A stretch of 36,312 nucleotides of DNA, taken from assembly GCF_001437155.1 (NCBI RefSeq), contig NZ_JQAR01000022.1, forward strand, positions 1-36,312. Reading direction: 5' to 3'. Position numbers and translations under genes: made by a program. The DNA is from Liquorilactobacillus mali. Lineage in GTDB: Bacteria > Bacillota > Bacilli > Lactobacillales > Lactobacillaceae. Below are positions 9,023-17,454 of this stretch, piece after piece. The number at the start of each line of letters is the position of its first letter. Position 1 is the stretch's first letter. The notes under the pieces were generated by a model. That model saw only the letters and a program-made list of their open reading frames with translations. It was not told where the DNA came from and did no database searches.

Positions 9023-10330
9023 TTGAAAGAAAAAATCGAGTCTTATTTTCAAATCAATGAATTAGGATCGACTATTGGACGCGAGTTACTGGCTGGATTT
9101 ACAACATTCATTTCAATGGCGTATATCCTTTTTGTTAATCCTAGTGTTCTAGGCGATTCAGGAATGGATAAGGGTGCTGTTTTTACGGCAACTGCCATTG
9201 CAAGCGCAATTGGCTGTATTCTAATGGGACTGTATGCAAAATATCCGATTGCTACAGCTCCGGCACTTGGAATTAACGCCTTCTTCACTTATTCAGTTTG
9301 TATCGGAATGAAAGTTCCATGGCAAACCGCTTTAGCAGGGGTTTTAATAGCTTCAATTATCTTTTTATTAATTACAATTTTTAAATTACGGGAATTAATT
9401 ATTGATGCAATTCCTGCTAATTTGAAATATGCAATTTCGGCAGGAATTGGTTTGTTTATTGCATTTATTGGCTTAGAAGATGGTGGTATTATTGTTGCGG
9501 ATAAATCTACGTTAGTTGCTTTAGGTAGTTTTTCTGGAACAACATGGTTAACTATTTTTGGGCTTGTGGTTACAGCAATTTTATTAGTACGTCGTGTTCC
9601 CGGTAATATCTTTATTGGCATGGCTGCAACGGCAATTTTGGGAATGGTTACAGGAATGATTAAGTTGCCTAGTGCTGTAGTTTCAGGCGCTCCAAGCTTG
9701 AAACCAACTTTCTTGGTGGCAGTACAACATATTGGGAACATTAATTCAATGCAGTTGGTGGTTGTTGTATTAACTTTCTTACTGGTTACTTTCTTTGATA
9801 CGGCAGGTACTTTGGTGGGATTAGCACAACAGGCTGGTTTCATGAAAGACAATAAGATGCCAAGGGTAGGCAAAGCTTTATTGTCTGATTCGACAGCGAT
9901 GACCGCAGGAGCATTGCTAGGTACATCGCCTGTTGGTGCTTATGTGGAATCGTCAGCAGGGATTGCAGTTGGTGGTCGTTCAGGACTGACTGCTGTAGTT
10001 ACAGGAATTTTGTTTATTTTTGGGATGTTCTTTTCACCACTTTTGAGCGTTGTCACTAACCAAGTAACAGCACCTGCTTTAATCATTGTTGGTGTATTAA
10101 TGGCTCAAAATATGAAGAAAGTTGAATGGGACAAAATGGAGATTGCAATTCCATCATTTTTGATTTTATTGGGTATGCCGCTGACTTACAGCATATCAGA
10201 TGGATTAGCACTTGGTGTGATCGCATATCCTATCACGATGATAGCTGCTAAGAGGGGAAAAGAAGTTCATCCGATTATGTATGCTTTATTCTTTGTCTTT
10301 TTGCTCTTTTTCTGGATTTTGAACAATTAA
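9023..10330 (+). CDS. NCS2-family (AzgA/PbuG-like) purine base permease
   Basis: The 435-residue, very hydrophobic product has about 12-14 predicted membrane segments. It starts with ELLAGFTTFISMAYILFVNP, the signature of AzgA-type adenine/guanine/hypoxanthine permeases, and has TAPALGINAFF near residue 77-88 and SPVGAYVESSAGIAVGGRSG in the second half. Those motifs contribute to substrate binding in this family. The start is TTG 9023 behind GGGG at 9011. Flanking PurBox-like sites suggest repression when purines are plentiful. PbuG, PbuO and other relatives cannot be told apart by reading, so I give no symbol. No guanine riboswitch is visible upstream. Confidence 0.88.
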   Translation: MKEKIESYFQINELGSTIGRELLAGFTTFISMAYILFVNPSVLGDSGMDKGAVFTATAIASAIGCILMGLYAKYPIATAPALGINAFFTYSVCIGMKVPWQTALAGVLIASIIFLLITIFKLRELIIDAIPANLKYAISAGIGLFIAFIGLEDGGIIVADKSTLVALGSFSGTTWLTIFGLVVTAILLVRRVPGNIFIGMAATAILGMVTGMIKLPSAVVSGAPSLKPTFLVAVQHIGNINSMQLVVVVLTFLLVTFFDTAGTLVGLAQQAGFMKDNKMPRVGKALLSDSTAMTAGALLGTSPVGAYVESSAGIAVGGRSGLTAVVTGILFIFGMFFSPLLSVVTNQVTAPALIIVGVLMAQNMKKVEWDKMEIAIPSFLILLGMPLTYSISDGLALGVIAYPITMIAAKRGKEVHPIMYALFFVFLLFFWILNN

Positions 10331-10452
10331 ATTATATTAGCTATTAGCTAGTAAGTTAAAAAATATGATATAAAAGTTTGTAAAAATAAATTTCAATCAC
10401 TTTAATATGATTGGCTTACGGAACACATGTATCTGAAATAACAATACAAAAC

Positions 10453-10494
10453 AGAGGGACTGGATCAAAAGTTAACTTTTGATCCAGTCCCTCT
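10453..10494. terminator. Perfect 42-bp palindrome, copy 2 of the terminator family
   Basis: Bases 10453-10473 and 10474-10494 are exact reverse complements (21 bp each, centre GTTAAC). It lies between the permease and the minus-strand small gene, so it can act on both strands, although its T tracts are weak. The core GGGACTGGATCAAAA is shared with copies at 17455 and 20072. Confidence 0.65.
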
Positions 10495-10544
10495 TAATTT
10501 ATAATTTTATTTGACAAGAAAAAATTAGTCTAAAAGATTATAAA

Positions 10545-10682
10545 TTACCTTTCAAACTTTTTTGCATCAGCATCAAGTCGTGCAAAACCGGAACCATCCT
10601 TTTTTGCAGGATGCTTTGCGCGGTCCTCTAGAGCTTTGCGAGCCAATGCTTTCTTTTCTTCCTTACTCAATTTCTTTGACAT
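10545..10682 (-). CDS. Small basic protein of 45 residues, unrecognised
   Basis: The start is the ATG at 10680-10682 on the minus strand, preceded by GAGGCGAT, a good ribosome binding site seven bases or so upstream. A longer frame starting at 10730 has no such support. The product begins MSKKLSKEEKKALARKALED and is rich in Lys, Ala and Asp, hydrophilic and probably helical, with a C-terminal ARLDADAKKFER. It has no signal or membrane segment. I do not recognise a family, though the neat ribosome binding site and its own terminator make it a believable gene. It is convergent with the permease and divergent from the acetyltransferase. Confidence 0.6.
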   Translation of the reverse strand: MSKKLSKEEKKALARKALEDRAKHPAKKDGSGFARLDADAKKFER

Positions 10683-10883
10683 TGTAATCGCCTCTTTTTT
10701 TTGGAATCCACACATGGAATTGCTCCACACCTATATTTTAGTTCAATCATGAACAAAATTCAAAAAAATATGTACAAATTTGAGCAACGTTGTAATTATT
10801 TAAGATCTCTTCTTTTATTATAGAGACTAACCATGTAAAATAACTATTGATAAAATATAAAATATTAGGAGGCTGTAAAATAG

Positions 10884-11312
10884 ATGATTGCCTTTTATAG
10901 AACCACGGATATAACATCTAAAGTTTATCGGGATGCCCTCTCAATCCGAAAAGAAGTATTTGTATCAGAACAAGGAGTACCTGAAAAGTTAGAGATTGAC
11001 GCAGAAGAATTGGCAACACATTATGTCGGGTATGTAGAAGAGCAGGCCGTGGTGACTGCTAGAACGATTGAAGAAGATGGAGCATGGCACATTCAAAGAG
11101 TGGCCACTTTGAATAGTCAGCGTCATAAAGGGTATGCAAAAGAATTAATGAAGTGTATTGAAGAAATGGCAGTAGAAGAAAAAGTTCCTTATCTGACATT
11201 AGGAGCCCAAGATCAAGCACAGAATTTCTATTCTAAACTAGGATTCAAAGTTGTTGGTGAGGGCTTTTTGGACGCTGGAATCCTGCACCATAAGATGAAC
11301 AAAAAATTGTAG
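10884..11312 (+). CDS. GNAT-family N-acetyltransferase
   Basis: The 142-residue product has the GNAT fold. It opens with IRKEVFVSEQGVPEKLEIDA, typical of the ElaA/YjcF-like subgroup. The acetyl-CoA binding motif A is at about 71-86 (IQRVATLNSQRHKGYAKELM) and motif B is AQNFYSKLGFKVVGEGF near the end. The substrate cannot be inferred. AGGAGG is about a dozen bases before the ATG, slightly long but usable. It appears monocistronic, and the promoter of the putative small RNA begins at its stop codon. Confidence 0.88.
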   Translation: MIAFYRTTDITSKVYRDALSIRKEVFVSEQGVPEKLEIDAEELATHYVGYVEEQAVVTARTIEEDGAWHIQRVATLNSQRHKGYAKELMKCIEEMAVEEKVPYLTLGAQDQAQNFYSKLGFKVVGEGFLDAGILHHKMNKKL

Positions 11313-11341
11313 TTGACTTTTTTGTAAGAAAAGAGTATATT
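11313..11341 (+). promoter_or_regulatory. Strong promoter of the putative small RNA
   Basis: TTGACT at 11313-11318 and TATATT at 11336-11341 are exactly 17 bases apart. The predicted start is about 11348. The -35 begins right after the acetyltransferase stop codon, and the next coding gene is more than 500 bases away. Confidence 0.7.
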
Positions 11342-11347
11342 TCATGT

Positions 11348-11545
11348 TATGCGATGAGTCGAAGCAATCAGACGAATTTATTCGTTCCGCTGCGGCGGCT
11401 AGTGATTTTTTTTCGAGAGGGACACAAATGCTGGCGGATTTCCAGCGTGTCTGTAGGTGTTCATTGTGGAATGACCCTACTATCATTTTAATTAATGGTA
11501 CCTAATTTGTAAGTCATAACTTTTTGTTATGGCTTACTTTTTTTT
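11348..11545 (+). ncRNA. Putative structured small RNA, family not recognised
   Basis: A consensus promoter and a strong terminator enclose about 198 bases with several stable hairpins and no supported ORF. Reading 5' to 3': an AATCA/TGATT stem (11366-11370 with 11403-11407) encloses ACGAA/TTCGT (11372-11376 with 11381-11385) and a CCG/CGG hairpin; GACAC-GCTGG pairs with CCAGC-GTGTC (11421-11451, one bulge of four bases); GTAGG and TCATT pair with AATGA and CCTAC (11453-11480); then the terminator. The segment is more G+C-rich than its surroundings. It lacks the signatures of SRP RNA, tmRNA, RNase P RNA and T-box leaders that I know. A 6S-like RNA of this length is conceivable, but I cannot find the long closing stem. 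Confidence 0.55.
11509..11545 (+). terminator. Terminator of the putative small RNA
   Basis: Arms 11509-11520 and 11526-11537 (GTAAGTCATAAC / GTTATGGCTTAC, one G-T pair) with a T-rich loop, followed by eight T residues. Confidence 0.8.
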
Positions 11546-11889
11546 GAAAATAATAAATAAAATTTCCAAAATGTTTTAATTGTGTCAAAGAATCAAGACA
11601 ACAGTTATTATTGGACTGTTATTAGTGAATTGAAAACAAATTTTAATAATTTTCAAATTATAATGTAATCGGCTTTATAATAGTAAATAAATTTGCTATG
11701 ATTAACTCAAGAGATTTTGTTAAGAGTTTAATCTGCAGCTATCAGGTTGAAATGGCTTTTGAGGGGCGAATTTGTGCTGATATGCTTTTTATGTAGTAGG
11801 TGAAGTGAAGGTACACATGTTGATTCAGCAACTTTCATGTAACATATACTTTATGCTATTCTCAATTATAGACAGTGGAGGAATTTATA
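11546..11889 (+). other. 344-base gap before lemA with no supported gene
   Basis: This A+T-rich stretch holds no ORF with a ribosome binding site. TTGATT at about 11820 with CATATACT some 17-19 bases on is the best candidate for the lemA promoter, but it is only a fair match. No clear hairpin or known riboswitch is visible. Confidence 0.4.
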
Positions 11890-12447
11890 ATGGTTTGGAT
11901 TATAATTATCGTAATTATTGCTTTGGTTGTGTTTGGGTACATTGCTCTTTACAACGGGTTACAAACAGCAAAGGTTTATACGGAAGAGTCATGGAGCCAA
12001 ATTGATGTACAGCTTAAACGTAGGAATGACTTGATTCCTAATCTAGTTGAAACTACTAAAGGATATGCCAAACATGAACGTGAGACATTTGCTAAAGTCG
12101 TAGAATTACGTAATCAAATGGTGCAATTACCAGCTGATGCTCATGAGGAAAAGATGGAATTGTCAAATCAGCTTTCCAGTTCTTTGAAGTCAATTTTTGC
12201 ATTGGCTGAAAGCTATCCTGATCTGAAAGCTAACCAAGAGTTTACTAGATTGATGGAAGAATTGAGTAATACTGAGAATAAAATAGCATATTCCCGCCAG
12301 TTGTTTAATTCATCAGCGGCTTCATTCAATCAAAAACTTATGACATTTCCCTCTAATTTTGTTGCGAAGATACATGGTTTAACAAAAGTGAACTACTTAG
12401 AAGTTCCATCGGAAGAAAAAGCTGCACCAAAAGTATCTTTTGAATAA
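11890..12447 (+). CDS. lemA: LemA family membrane protein
   Basis: The 185-residue product has one N-terminal membrane helix (about residues 2-20, IIIIVIIALVVFGYIALYN), then a conserved helical domain with WSQIDVQLKRRNDLIPNLVE and ENKIAYSRQLFN, both LemA hallmarks. LemA proteins are anchored with the N-terminus outside and most of the chain in the cytoplasm in the usual model; their role is unclear. The start is ATG 11890 behind GTGGAGG; the GTG at 11875 lies in that ribosome binding site. htpX follows after 24 bases with its own binding site. The lemA-htpX pairing is common in lactobacilli and streptococci, so an operon is likely. Confidence 0.92.
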   Translation: MVWIIIIVIIALVVFGYIALYNGLQTAKVYTEESWSQIDVQLKRRNDLIPNLVETTKGYAKHERETFAKVVELRNQMVQLPADAHEEKMELSNQLSSSLKSIFALAESYPDLKANQEFTRLMEELSNTENKIAYSRQLFNSSAASFNQKLMTFPSNFVAKIHGLTKVNYLEVPSEEKAAPKVSFE

Positions 12448-12471
12448 AATTTTGTTGAAGGAGTTTTGAAG

Positions 12472-13356
12472 ATGTTATTTCAGCAAATAGCACGTAATAA
12501 AAGGCGAACAGTTTATGTCATGATCGCCTTTTTCTTGTTAGTAATTCTTGTTGGCGCGGCAATTGGCTATGTTTTTTTCAATAGTTCTGTTGCAGGTATT
12601 TTGATGGCTGCTGTTATTGGGATTTTTTATATGTTTTCTATGTTGGCACGTTCGACTGACATTGTAATGGGAATGAATAATGCAATAGAAGTTAAACAAG
12701 AAAGTGACTTCCCGGAACTTTGGCACATAATTGAAGACATGGCACTTGTGGGCAAGGTCCCTATGCCACGTGTGTTTACGATTAATGATGAGAGTCCTAA
12801 TGCATTCGCAACAGGGAGAGACCCTGAACATTCTGCAGTTGCAGTGACACAAGGGCTGTTGACTCGCTTAAACCGAGAAGAGTTAGAGGGTGTTATTGCG
12901 CACGAGATATCGCACATTCGTAATTACGATATCCGTCTACAAACTACAGCTTTAGCACTTGTTTCTGTGATTTCACTTCTAGTAAATATTGGGTATAACT
13001 CATTTTGGTGGGGTGGAGGCCGTAAACGTAATAATGAAAATAATGGTGGTTGGCTGGTTCTTATTTTATCGGTCGTTATTTTGATATTGGGTCCACTTGC
13101 GGCATCATTAGCGCAGATGGCTTTATCACGTAATCGCGAGTTTCTTGCTGATGCCTCTGGAGTTGAGTTAACACGAAATCCCCAGGGGTTGATAAGTGCA
13201 CTGGAAAAGATTTCAAATAGTGAACCAATGCAATCAGCTGATCCTAGCAGTTCATCATTATATATATCTAACCCATTCAAAGAAGGTTCTTGGACACATT
13301 TGTTTGATACACATCCGTCAACTGAAGAACGGATTAAACGACTGAGAAAGATGTAA
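12472..13356 (+). CDS. htpX: Membrane zinc metalloprotease HtpX
   Basis: HtpX degrades misfolded membrane proteins. The 294-residue product has two membrane segments near residues 15-55, the catalytic zinc motif His144-Glu-x-x-His148 (AHEISHIRN), two more hydrophobic segments at about 155-215, and the third zinc ligand region [13 protein letters not shown]. Its length fits the family. I start it at ATG 12472, eight bases after GGAG; the TTG two codons upstream is too close. No CIRCE or CtsR operator was seen near the gene. Confidence 0.95.
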   Translation: MLFQQIARNKRRTVYVMIAFFLLVILVGAAIGYVFFNSSVAGILMAAVIGIFYMFSMLARSTDIVMGMNNAIEVKQESDFPELWHIIEDMALVGKVPMPRVFTINDESPNAFATGRDPEHSAVAVTQGLLTRLNREELEGVIAHEISHIRNYDIRLQTTALALVSVISLLVNIGYNSFWWGGGRKRNNENNGGWLVLILSVVILILGPLAASLAQMALSRNREFLADASGVELTRNPQGLISALEKISNSEPMQSADPSSSSLYISNPFKEGSWTHLFDTHPSTEERIKRLRKM

Positions 13357-13387
13357 TAATTATTTTAAATAGAATAGAGGATTGGTA

Positions 13388-14170
13388 ATGCGTAATAACC
13401 TTATATATGTGCACATCGAAAAGGTATCGCATTTGACATTAACATACGGGATTTCAAATTTAGATTTTTTTAGAGGTGCAAAGATTAAACCACAAAATTT
13501 GTTATCTTTGGGCAATGTAGACCCAAACCAAGAGATAGATATTTATTCTGGTTTTAATATGTACCTAGAGGAAGATAATGTACAGAAATTTCTTCTTCAA
13601 AATACGAATCCCAATATTGATTGGATAGATTTTGATGAGTTTAATGATTTAGAGGCGCTAACACCGCATGAAGTTGCTGAATTATTGTATTTAGGGCATG
13701 CGTATATGCATCTCAAGTCCCCCTTTTACTACAAATTACAAAATAATTACGTATACTTAACTTTACCAAATGGTGCAAAAAGGGTATACTATCGGTATTT
13801 GCCGCATTTTTACCAAATTCTCGCAGTTTGCTTAACTAATAAGTTAGCAAGCACTTATCGTGAAAAGAAACCTTTCTTAAGGTCACGTCATCGTTTTCAA
13901 GTGCTTGACACTGCAACTGTTAAAAAAATTGATCCTTTGCTTGTGGATGGAACAGTTTTTGATTTTGGTGAGATTCAAATAAAGGGACAGGAACTGTCAA
14001 TTCCTTTTTTCCTAGCACCAGATTCAGTATATCAATTAAAGTGGCATGAACCCACAATGCTGATTGAAAAATCTAGGCTTGTTGGCAAACTGAAGTATTA
14101 TCTAAATACTGCAGAATGGAAATTAAAAATTTTGGCACCGGAGTTACTTGAAGATAGTTTAAATCTATGA
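13388..14170 (+). CDS. Unrecognised protein of 260 residues, downstream of htpX
   Basis: ATG 13388 has GAGG seven bases upstream. The product is soluble-looking, rich in Tyr, Leu and Phe, with no signal peptide or transmembrane helix. It begins with MRNNLIYVHIEKVSHLTLTY and has an aromatic central part (LYLGHAYMHL, YRYLPHFYQIL) that is predicted to be helical. I recognise no domain or catalytic motif. It follows htpX by 31 bases in the same direction, so it is probably the third gene of the lemA-htpX unit, which ends at the branched hairpin at 14207-14289. In several related genomes I would expect ddl next to murF, and this gene occupies that area, but it is not a D-Ala-D-Ala ligase. Confidence 0.7.
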   Translation: MRNNLIYVHIEKVSHLTLTYGISNLDFFRGAKIKPQNLLSLGNVDPNQEIDIYSGFNMYLEEDNVQKFLLQNTNPNIDWIDFDEFNDLEALTPHEVAELLYLGHAYMHLKSPFYYKLQNNYVYLTLPNGAKRVYYRYLPHFYQILAVCLTNKLASTYREKKPFLRSRHRFQVLDTATVKKIDPLLVDGTVFDFGEIQIKGQELSIPFFLAPDSVYQLKWHEPTMLIEKSRLVGKLKYYLNTAEWKLKILAPELLEDSLNL

Positions 14171-14206
14171 TCGTTTATCGTTTCATGAAGTTCTTGAATA
14201 CTAGGG

Positions 14207-14289
14207 AGACAGAATTATTTTGTTGGCAGAGTAGTGAAGGAATACTCAAATGATGAGAGTATTAGAGACCAATAAATAATTTCTGTCTT
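14207..14289 (+). terminator. Large branched inverted repeat, probable terminator
   Basis: Outer arms 14207-14219 and 14275-14288 pair with one bulged T; inside, AATACTC (about 14241) pairs with GAGTATT (about 14256). The T-rich sequence after it could allow termination. The first arm and its flank (AGACAGAATTATTTTGTTG) resemble 891-909, beside terminator copy 1. Confidence 0.45.
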
Positions 14290-14323
14290 GTTTTGTGTTT
14301 AGTTTAAGATATTTTATTTTTTG

Positions 14324-14332
14324 TGATACAAT
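14324..14332 (+). promoter_or_regulatory. Extended -10 promoter for murF
   Basis: TG at 14324-14325 precedes TACAAT at 14327-14332. The -35 region (TTTAAG, about 18 bases upstream) is weak. Confidence 0.45.
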
Positions 14333-14356
14333 GGCATAGGACAATTTTAATGGAGG

Positions 14357-14404
14357 TACTGTATATTTTGATGAAAAGCTGAGAAATTAGCTTTCAAAGC
14401 AGTA
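14357..14404 (+). promoter_or_regulatory. Structured murF leader
   Basis: TACTG (14357-14361) can pair with CAGTA (14400-14404), enclosing a hairpin AAAGCT/AGCTTT (14375-14380 with 14389-14394). A GGAGG at 14352-14356 precedes a tiny frame (TTG ATG AAA AGC TGA, from 14368) that lies within the hairpin. Whether it is translated or regulatory is unknown. Confidence 0.3.
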
Positions 14405-14427
14405 TGTCATGAAGGGAAGAAATTTAC

Positions 14428-15795
14428 ATGAAGATGCGATTAGCGGAAATTGCGAAAGCTCTACAGGTTGAACCAAAGGAAGAATGGGAAGAGATAGTTG
14501 TAACCAGTGTCTCTTTTGATACTCGCTCACTTGAACAAGGTGCGCTATTTATACCATTAGTTGCGGAACATGATGGGCATGATTATATCAAGAATGCAAT
14601 TGATGGTGGAGCCGTTGCGACATTGTGGCAGGAAGGCCATGATGAAAGTACAGTGTCAATTCCTAAACTGGTTGTACCTGATAACTTGCAAGCACTGCAA
14701 AGATTGGCACATTATTATCTTCAGAAGATAAATCCCAAAGTTGTCGCTATTACAGGGAGTAATGGTAAAACTACTACCAAGGATATGGTAGCTGCTATTC
14801 TTGGAAGACGGTTTAATGTACAAAAAACACATGACAATTTTAATAATTTTATTGGTGTTCCGATGACAGTGTTATCAATGGAACCGAATACCGAAGCTCT
14901 AGTTATTGAGATGGGTATGGATCATTTTGGTGAACTAGATGAGCTTAGTCGACTTGTTGAACCTGATGTTGCGGTTATTACCATGATTGGCGAAGCACAC
15001 ATTGAGTTTTTTGGAACAAGAGACAAAATCGCTGATGCAAAGATGGAGATAACGCATGGCTTAAAAGAAGATGGGTTACTTATTTATAATGGCGATGAAC
15101 CTTTGCTTGTCCAGAGGACTAAAAAGATAGATCAGGAGACTACTACTTTTGGGACTTCGGATAATGTTGATTTGCGTGCTTTGAATATAGTAAGCAATGA
15201 TAAAGAAACGAGTTTTAGGGTAGCACAGTGGGAGAACGAAAATTTCGTAATTCCAATGATTGGATCATATAACGTAATTAATGCTCTGGCAGCACTGAGT
15301 GTAGGAGAATTTTTCAGAATACCTGTAGAGGAGATGAAAAAGGCACTTAGGTCTTTTGATTTAACCAAGAATAGAACTCAGTGGTTACAAGGAGCAAAAG
15401 GTGAGCGAATTCTAAGCGATGTGTATAATTCTAATCCATCAGCCGCAAAGTTGGTTATAACTGCATTTTCAAATGCAGCAACAGATGGAAAAAGAATTAT
15501 AGTAATCGGAGACATGTTGCAACTTGGAATCAATTCGAAGGAAATGCATGAAAGTTTGGCTGAAGTTATTGATCCAGATAAAATTGATAGTGTGTACCTC
15601 TGTGGGGAAGAAGTAGAATATTTAGCTACGAAGTTAGCATTAAAATTTGGTGAAGAACGTCTACATTTGTATAAGGCAACTGATAAGAAAAAATTGGCTG
15701 CAGATCTACAAAGTGAGATTTCGGCAGGTGATTCGGTATTACTGAAGGGTAGTCACGGAGTTCACTTGGAGAGTGTACTAGAAAAGTTAATATAG
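14428..15795 (+). CDS. murF: UDP-MurNAc-tripeptide--D-Ala-D-Ala ligase
   Basis: MurF adds D-Ala-D-Ala to the UDP-MurNAc tripeptide, the last cytoplasmic step of peptidoglycan precursor synthesis. The 455-residue product has the Mur ligase order: an N-terminal substrate domain with TSVSFDTRSLEQGALFIPL, the ATP loop AITGSNGKTTTKD at about 108-120, NFNNFIGVPMTVL, EMGMDHFGELDELSRLVEPD, and the C-terminal domain with DVYNSNPSA and GDMLQLG. ATG 14428 follows GAAGGGAAG. cshA begins 36 bases after its stop, and alr, whose product ultimately feeds MurF, is 2.3 kb downstream. Confidence 0.96.
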   Translation: MKMRLAEIAKALQVEPKEEWEEIVVTSVSFDTRSLEQGALFIPLVAEHDGHDYIKNAIDGGAVATLWQEGHDESTVSIPKLVVPDNLQALQRLAHYYLQKINPKVVAITGSNGKTTTKDMVAAILGRRFNVQKTHDNFNNFIGVPMTVLSMEPNTEALVIEMGMDHFGELDELSRLVEPDVAVITMIGEAHIEFFGTRDKIADAKMEITHGLKEDGLLIYNGDEPLLVQRTKKIDQETTTFGTSDNVDLRALNIVSNDKETSFRVAQWENENFVIPMIGSYNVINALAALSVGEFFRIPVEEMKKALRSFDLTKNRTQWLQGAKGERILSDVYNSNPSAAKLVITAFSNAATDGKRIIVIGDMLQLGINSKEMHESLAEVIDPDKIDSVYLCGEEVEYLATKLALKFGEERLHLYKATDKKKLAADLQSEISAGDSVLLKGSHGVHLESVLEKLI

Positions 15796-15831
15796 AAGAA
15801 TAGTTTTTGATAAAACAGGAGGAAATAATTT

Positions 15832-17340
15832 TTGAAATTTACAGAACTTGGTCTTTCAGAAAACATCTTAAAGGCAATAAACCGTAGTGGGTTTGAGGAA
15901 GCAACACCTATTCAGGCAGAAACAATTCCATTGGTTTTGAAGGGTGAGGATGTTATTGGACAAGCTCAGACAGGTACGGGGAAAACTGCTGCTTTTGGAT
16001 TACCAATTTTAAATAAGATTGATACGAAGAAAAATGAAATACAAGCAGTAATTGTTTCACCTACTCGTGAGTTGGCAATACAAACACAAGAGGAGTTATA
16101 CCGCTTAGGGCGTGATGAGCATGCAAAGGTACAAGTAGTGTACGGTGGTGCGGATATTCGCCGTCAAATCAACTCATTAAAGAAAGCTCCACAGATTTTG
16201 GTTGGTACACCAGGTCGTCTTTTGGATCATATCAGGAGAAGAACTGTCAAGCTCGACTCTGTCAATGTGATGGTGCTTGATGAAGCTGATGAAATGCTTG
16301 ATATGGGATTTGTTGAAGATATTGAGAGCATTATTAAAGCTGTTCCGGAGAAACGACAGACGTTGTTATTCTCTGCAACTATGCCACCAGCTATCCTAAA
16401 AATTGGCGAGAAGTTTATGCATAAGCCAAGTGTTGTTAAGATTAAGGCAAAGGAACTAACAACAGATTTGGTAGACCAGTATTACGTTCGTTCGCGTGAC
16501 TTTGAGAAATTTGATGTAATGACGAGGATTCTTGATGTTCAAGCGCCCGAGCTTACAATTGTCTTTGGTAGAACTAAGAGACGTGTAGATGAACTTTCAA
16601 AGGGATTAGAAGCTCGTGGGTATAATGCTAAAGGAATTCACGGAGACTTGTCACAGCAACGTCGTATGAGTATTCTTAAGCAATTTAAGGCTGGCAAATT
16701 GGATATCTTAGTTGCTACTGATGTTGCAGCACGTGGGCTTGATATTTCAGGTGTTACGCACGTCTATAATTATGATATTCCACAGGACCCAGAAAGTTAT
16801 GTTCATCGTATTGGTCGTACTGGTCGTGCAGGACATCATGGTGTCTCAGTTACTTTCGTAACACCAAATGAGATGGATTATTTACGCGTTATTGAGAAAT
16901 TGACAAAGAAACGTATGAGCAATCTGAAGCCACCTACGGAACAAGAAGCGTTCAATGGACAAATTACTTCCGCAATTGATGATATTGACGATCTTGTTAA
17001 GAAAACTGATAATAAGAAATTTGAAAAACAAACTTCTGAGTTGTTGGAAAAATATGATGTCCAGGATTTAGTCGCAGCATTGTTGAATGAAATGACGACT
17101 GCTAATGAGGTTCCGGTTAAAATTACACCTGAGAGACCATTACCAAGGCATAAGAAGGCATCTTCTAATCATCATGATCGTAATCGTAGAAATAAGGGCG
17201 GTTATCAGAGAAGAGACAATAAATCAGGTAATTATAAAAATAGTAATGGTCGTAAACCAAAAAAAGATCAAAATCGCGACAAGTTCAACCGCGACAATAA
17301 GAAGAAAAGAAAGTTTACTATTAGAACCAAAGAAGGCTAA
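15832..17340 (+). CDS. cshA: DEAD-box RNA helicase CshA
   Basis: CshA unwinds RNA and works in mRNA decay and ribosome assembly. The 502-residue product has every DEAD-box motif: the Q motif with ATPIQ at 24-28, Walker A AQTGTGKT at 45-52, PTRELAIQ, TPGRLLDHI, DEAD near 150, SAT near 181, ARGLDISGVTHVYNYD and HRIGRTGRAG. A C-terminal tail of about 70 residues is extremely rich in Arg, Lys, Asn and Gly, typical of CshA. The start is TTG 15832 with AGGAGG eight bases upstream; homologues begin MKFxELGL. It probably shares the murF transcript. Confidence 0.95.
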   Translation: MKFTELGLSENILKAINRSGFEEATPIQAETIPLVLKGEDVIGQAQTGTGKTAAFGLPILNKIDTKKNEIQAVIVSPTRELAIQTQEELYRLGRDEHAKVQVVYGGADIRRQINSLKKAPQILVGTPGRLLDHIRRRTVKLDSVNVMVLDEADEMLDMGFVEDIESIIKAVPEKRQTLLFSATMPPAILKIGEKFMHKPSVVKIKAKELTTDLVDQYYVRSRDFEKFDVMTRILDVQAPELTIVFGRTKRRVDELSKGLEARGYNAKGIHGDLSQQRRMSILKQFKAGKLDILVATDVAARGLDISGVTHVYNYDIPQDPESYVHRIGRTGRAGHHGVSVTFVTPNEMDYLRVIEKLTKKRMSNLKPPTEQEAFNGQITSAIDDIDDLVKKTDNKKFEKQTSELLEKYDVQDLVAALLNEMTTANEVPVKITPERPLPRHKKASSNHHDRNRRNKGGYQRRDNKSGNYKNSNGRKPKKDQNRDKFNRDNKKKRKFTIRTKEG

Positions 17341-17454
17341 GTCGTTTTAGCCATAATGTTGAAGGTTGAAGATGCGTATAAGTTAGTAAAATCTGAAGTT
17401 AGATGAGACGGGGAACTTTAACTTATAGAGCATTTTATAAAGAATTAAAAATGG

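Noticed and set aside
9289-9300. Guanine or other purine riboswitch for the permease
   Set aside because: The 8860-9022 leader has no purine aptamer signature; the only regulatory motifs are CGAAC boxes.
9289-9873. 194-codon minus-strand frame inside the purine permease gene
   Set aside because: It is the antisense shadow of a hydrophobic gene, with no ribosome binding site and Lys/Thr/Ile-rich low-complexity sequence.
11238-11486. Minus-strand frame over the end of the acetyltransferase gene and the small RNA
   Set aside because: It is antisense to a real gene, lacks a ribosome binding site, and covers the structured RNA.
11354-11490. A 44-codon frame inside the putative small RNA (ATG 11354)
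   Set aside because: There is no ribosome binding site, the composition is Arg-rich and unlike neighbours, and the region is better explained by hairpins between a promoter and terminator.
11348-11545. T-box leader or SRP RNA reading of the small RNA
   Set aside because: The T-box core AGGGTGGNACCGCG and the SRP tetraloop region are missing; TGGTACC at about 11495 alone is not enough, and no aminoacyl-tRNA synthetase gene follows.
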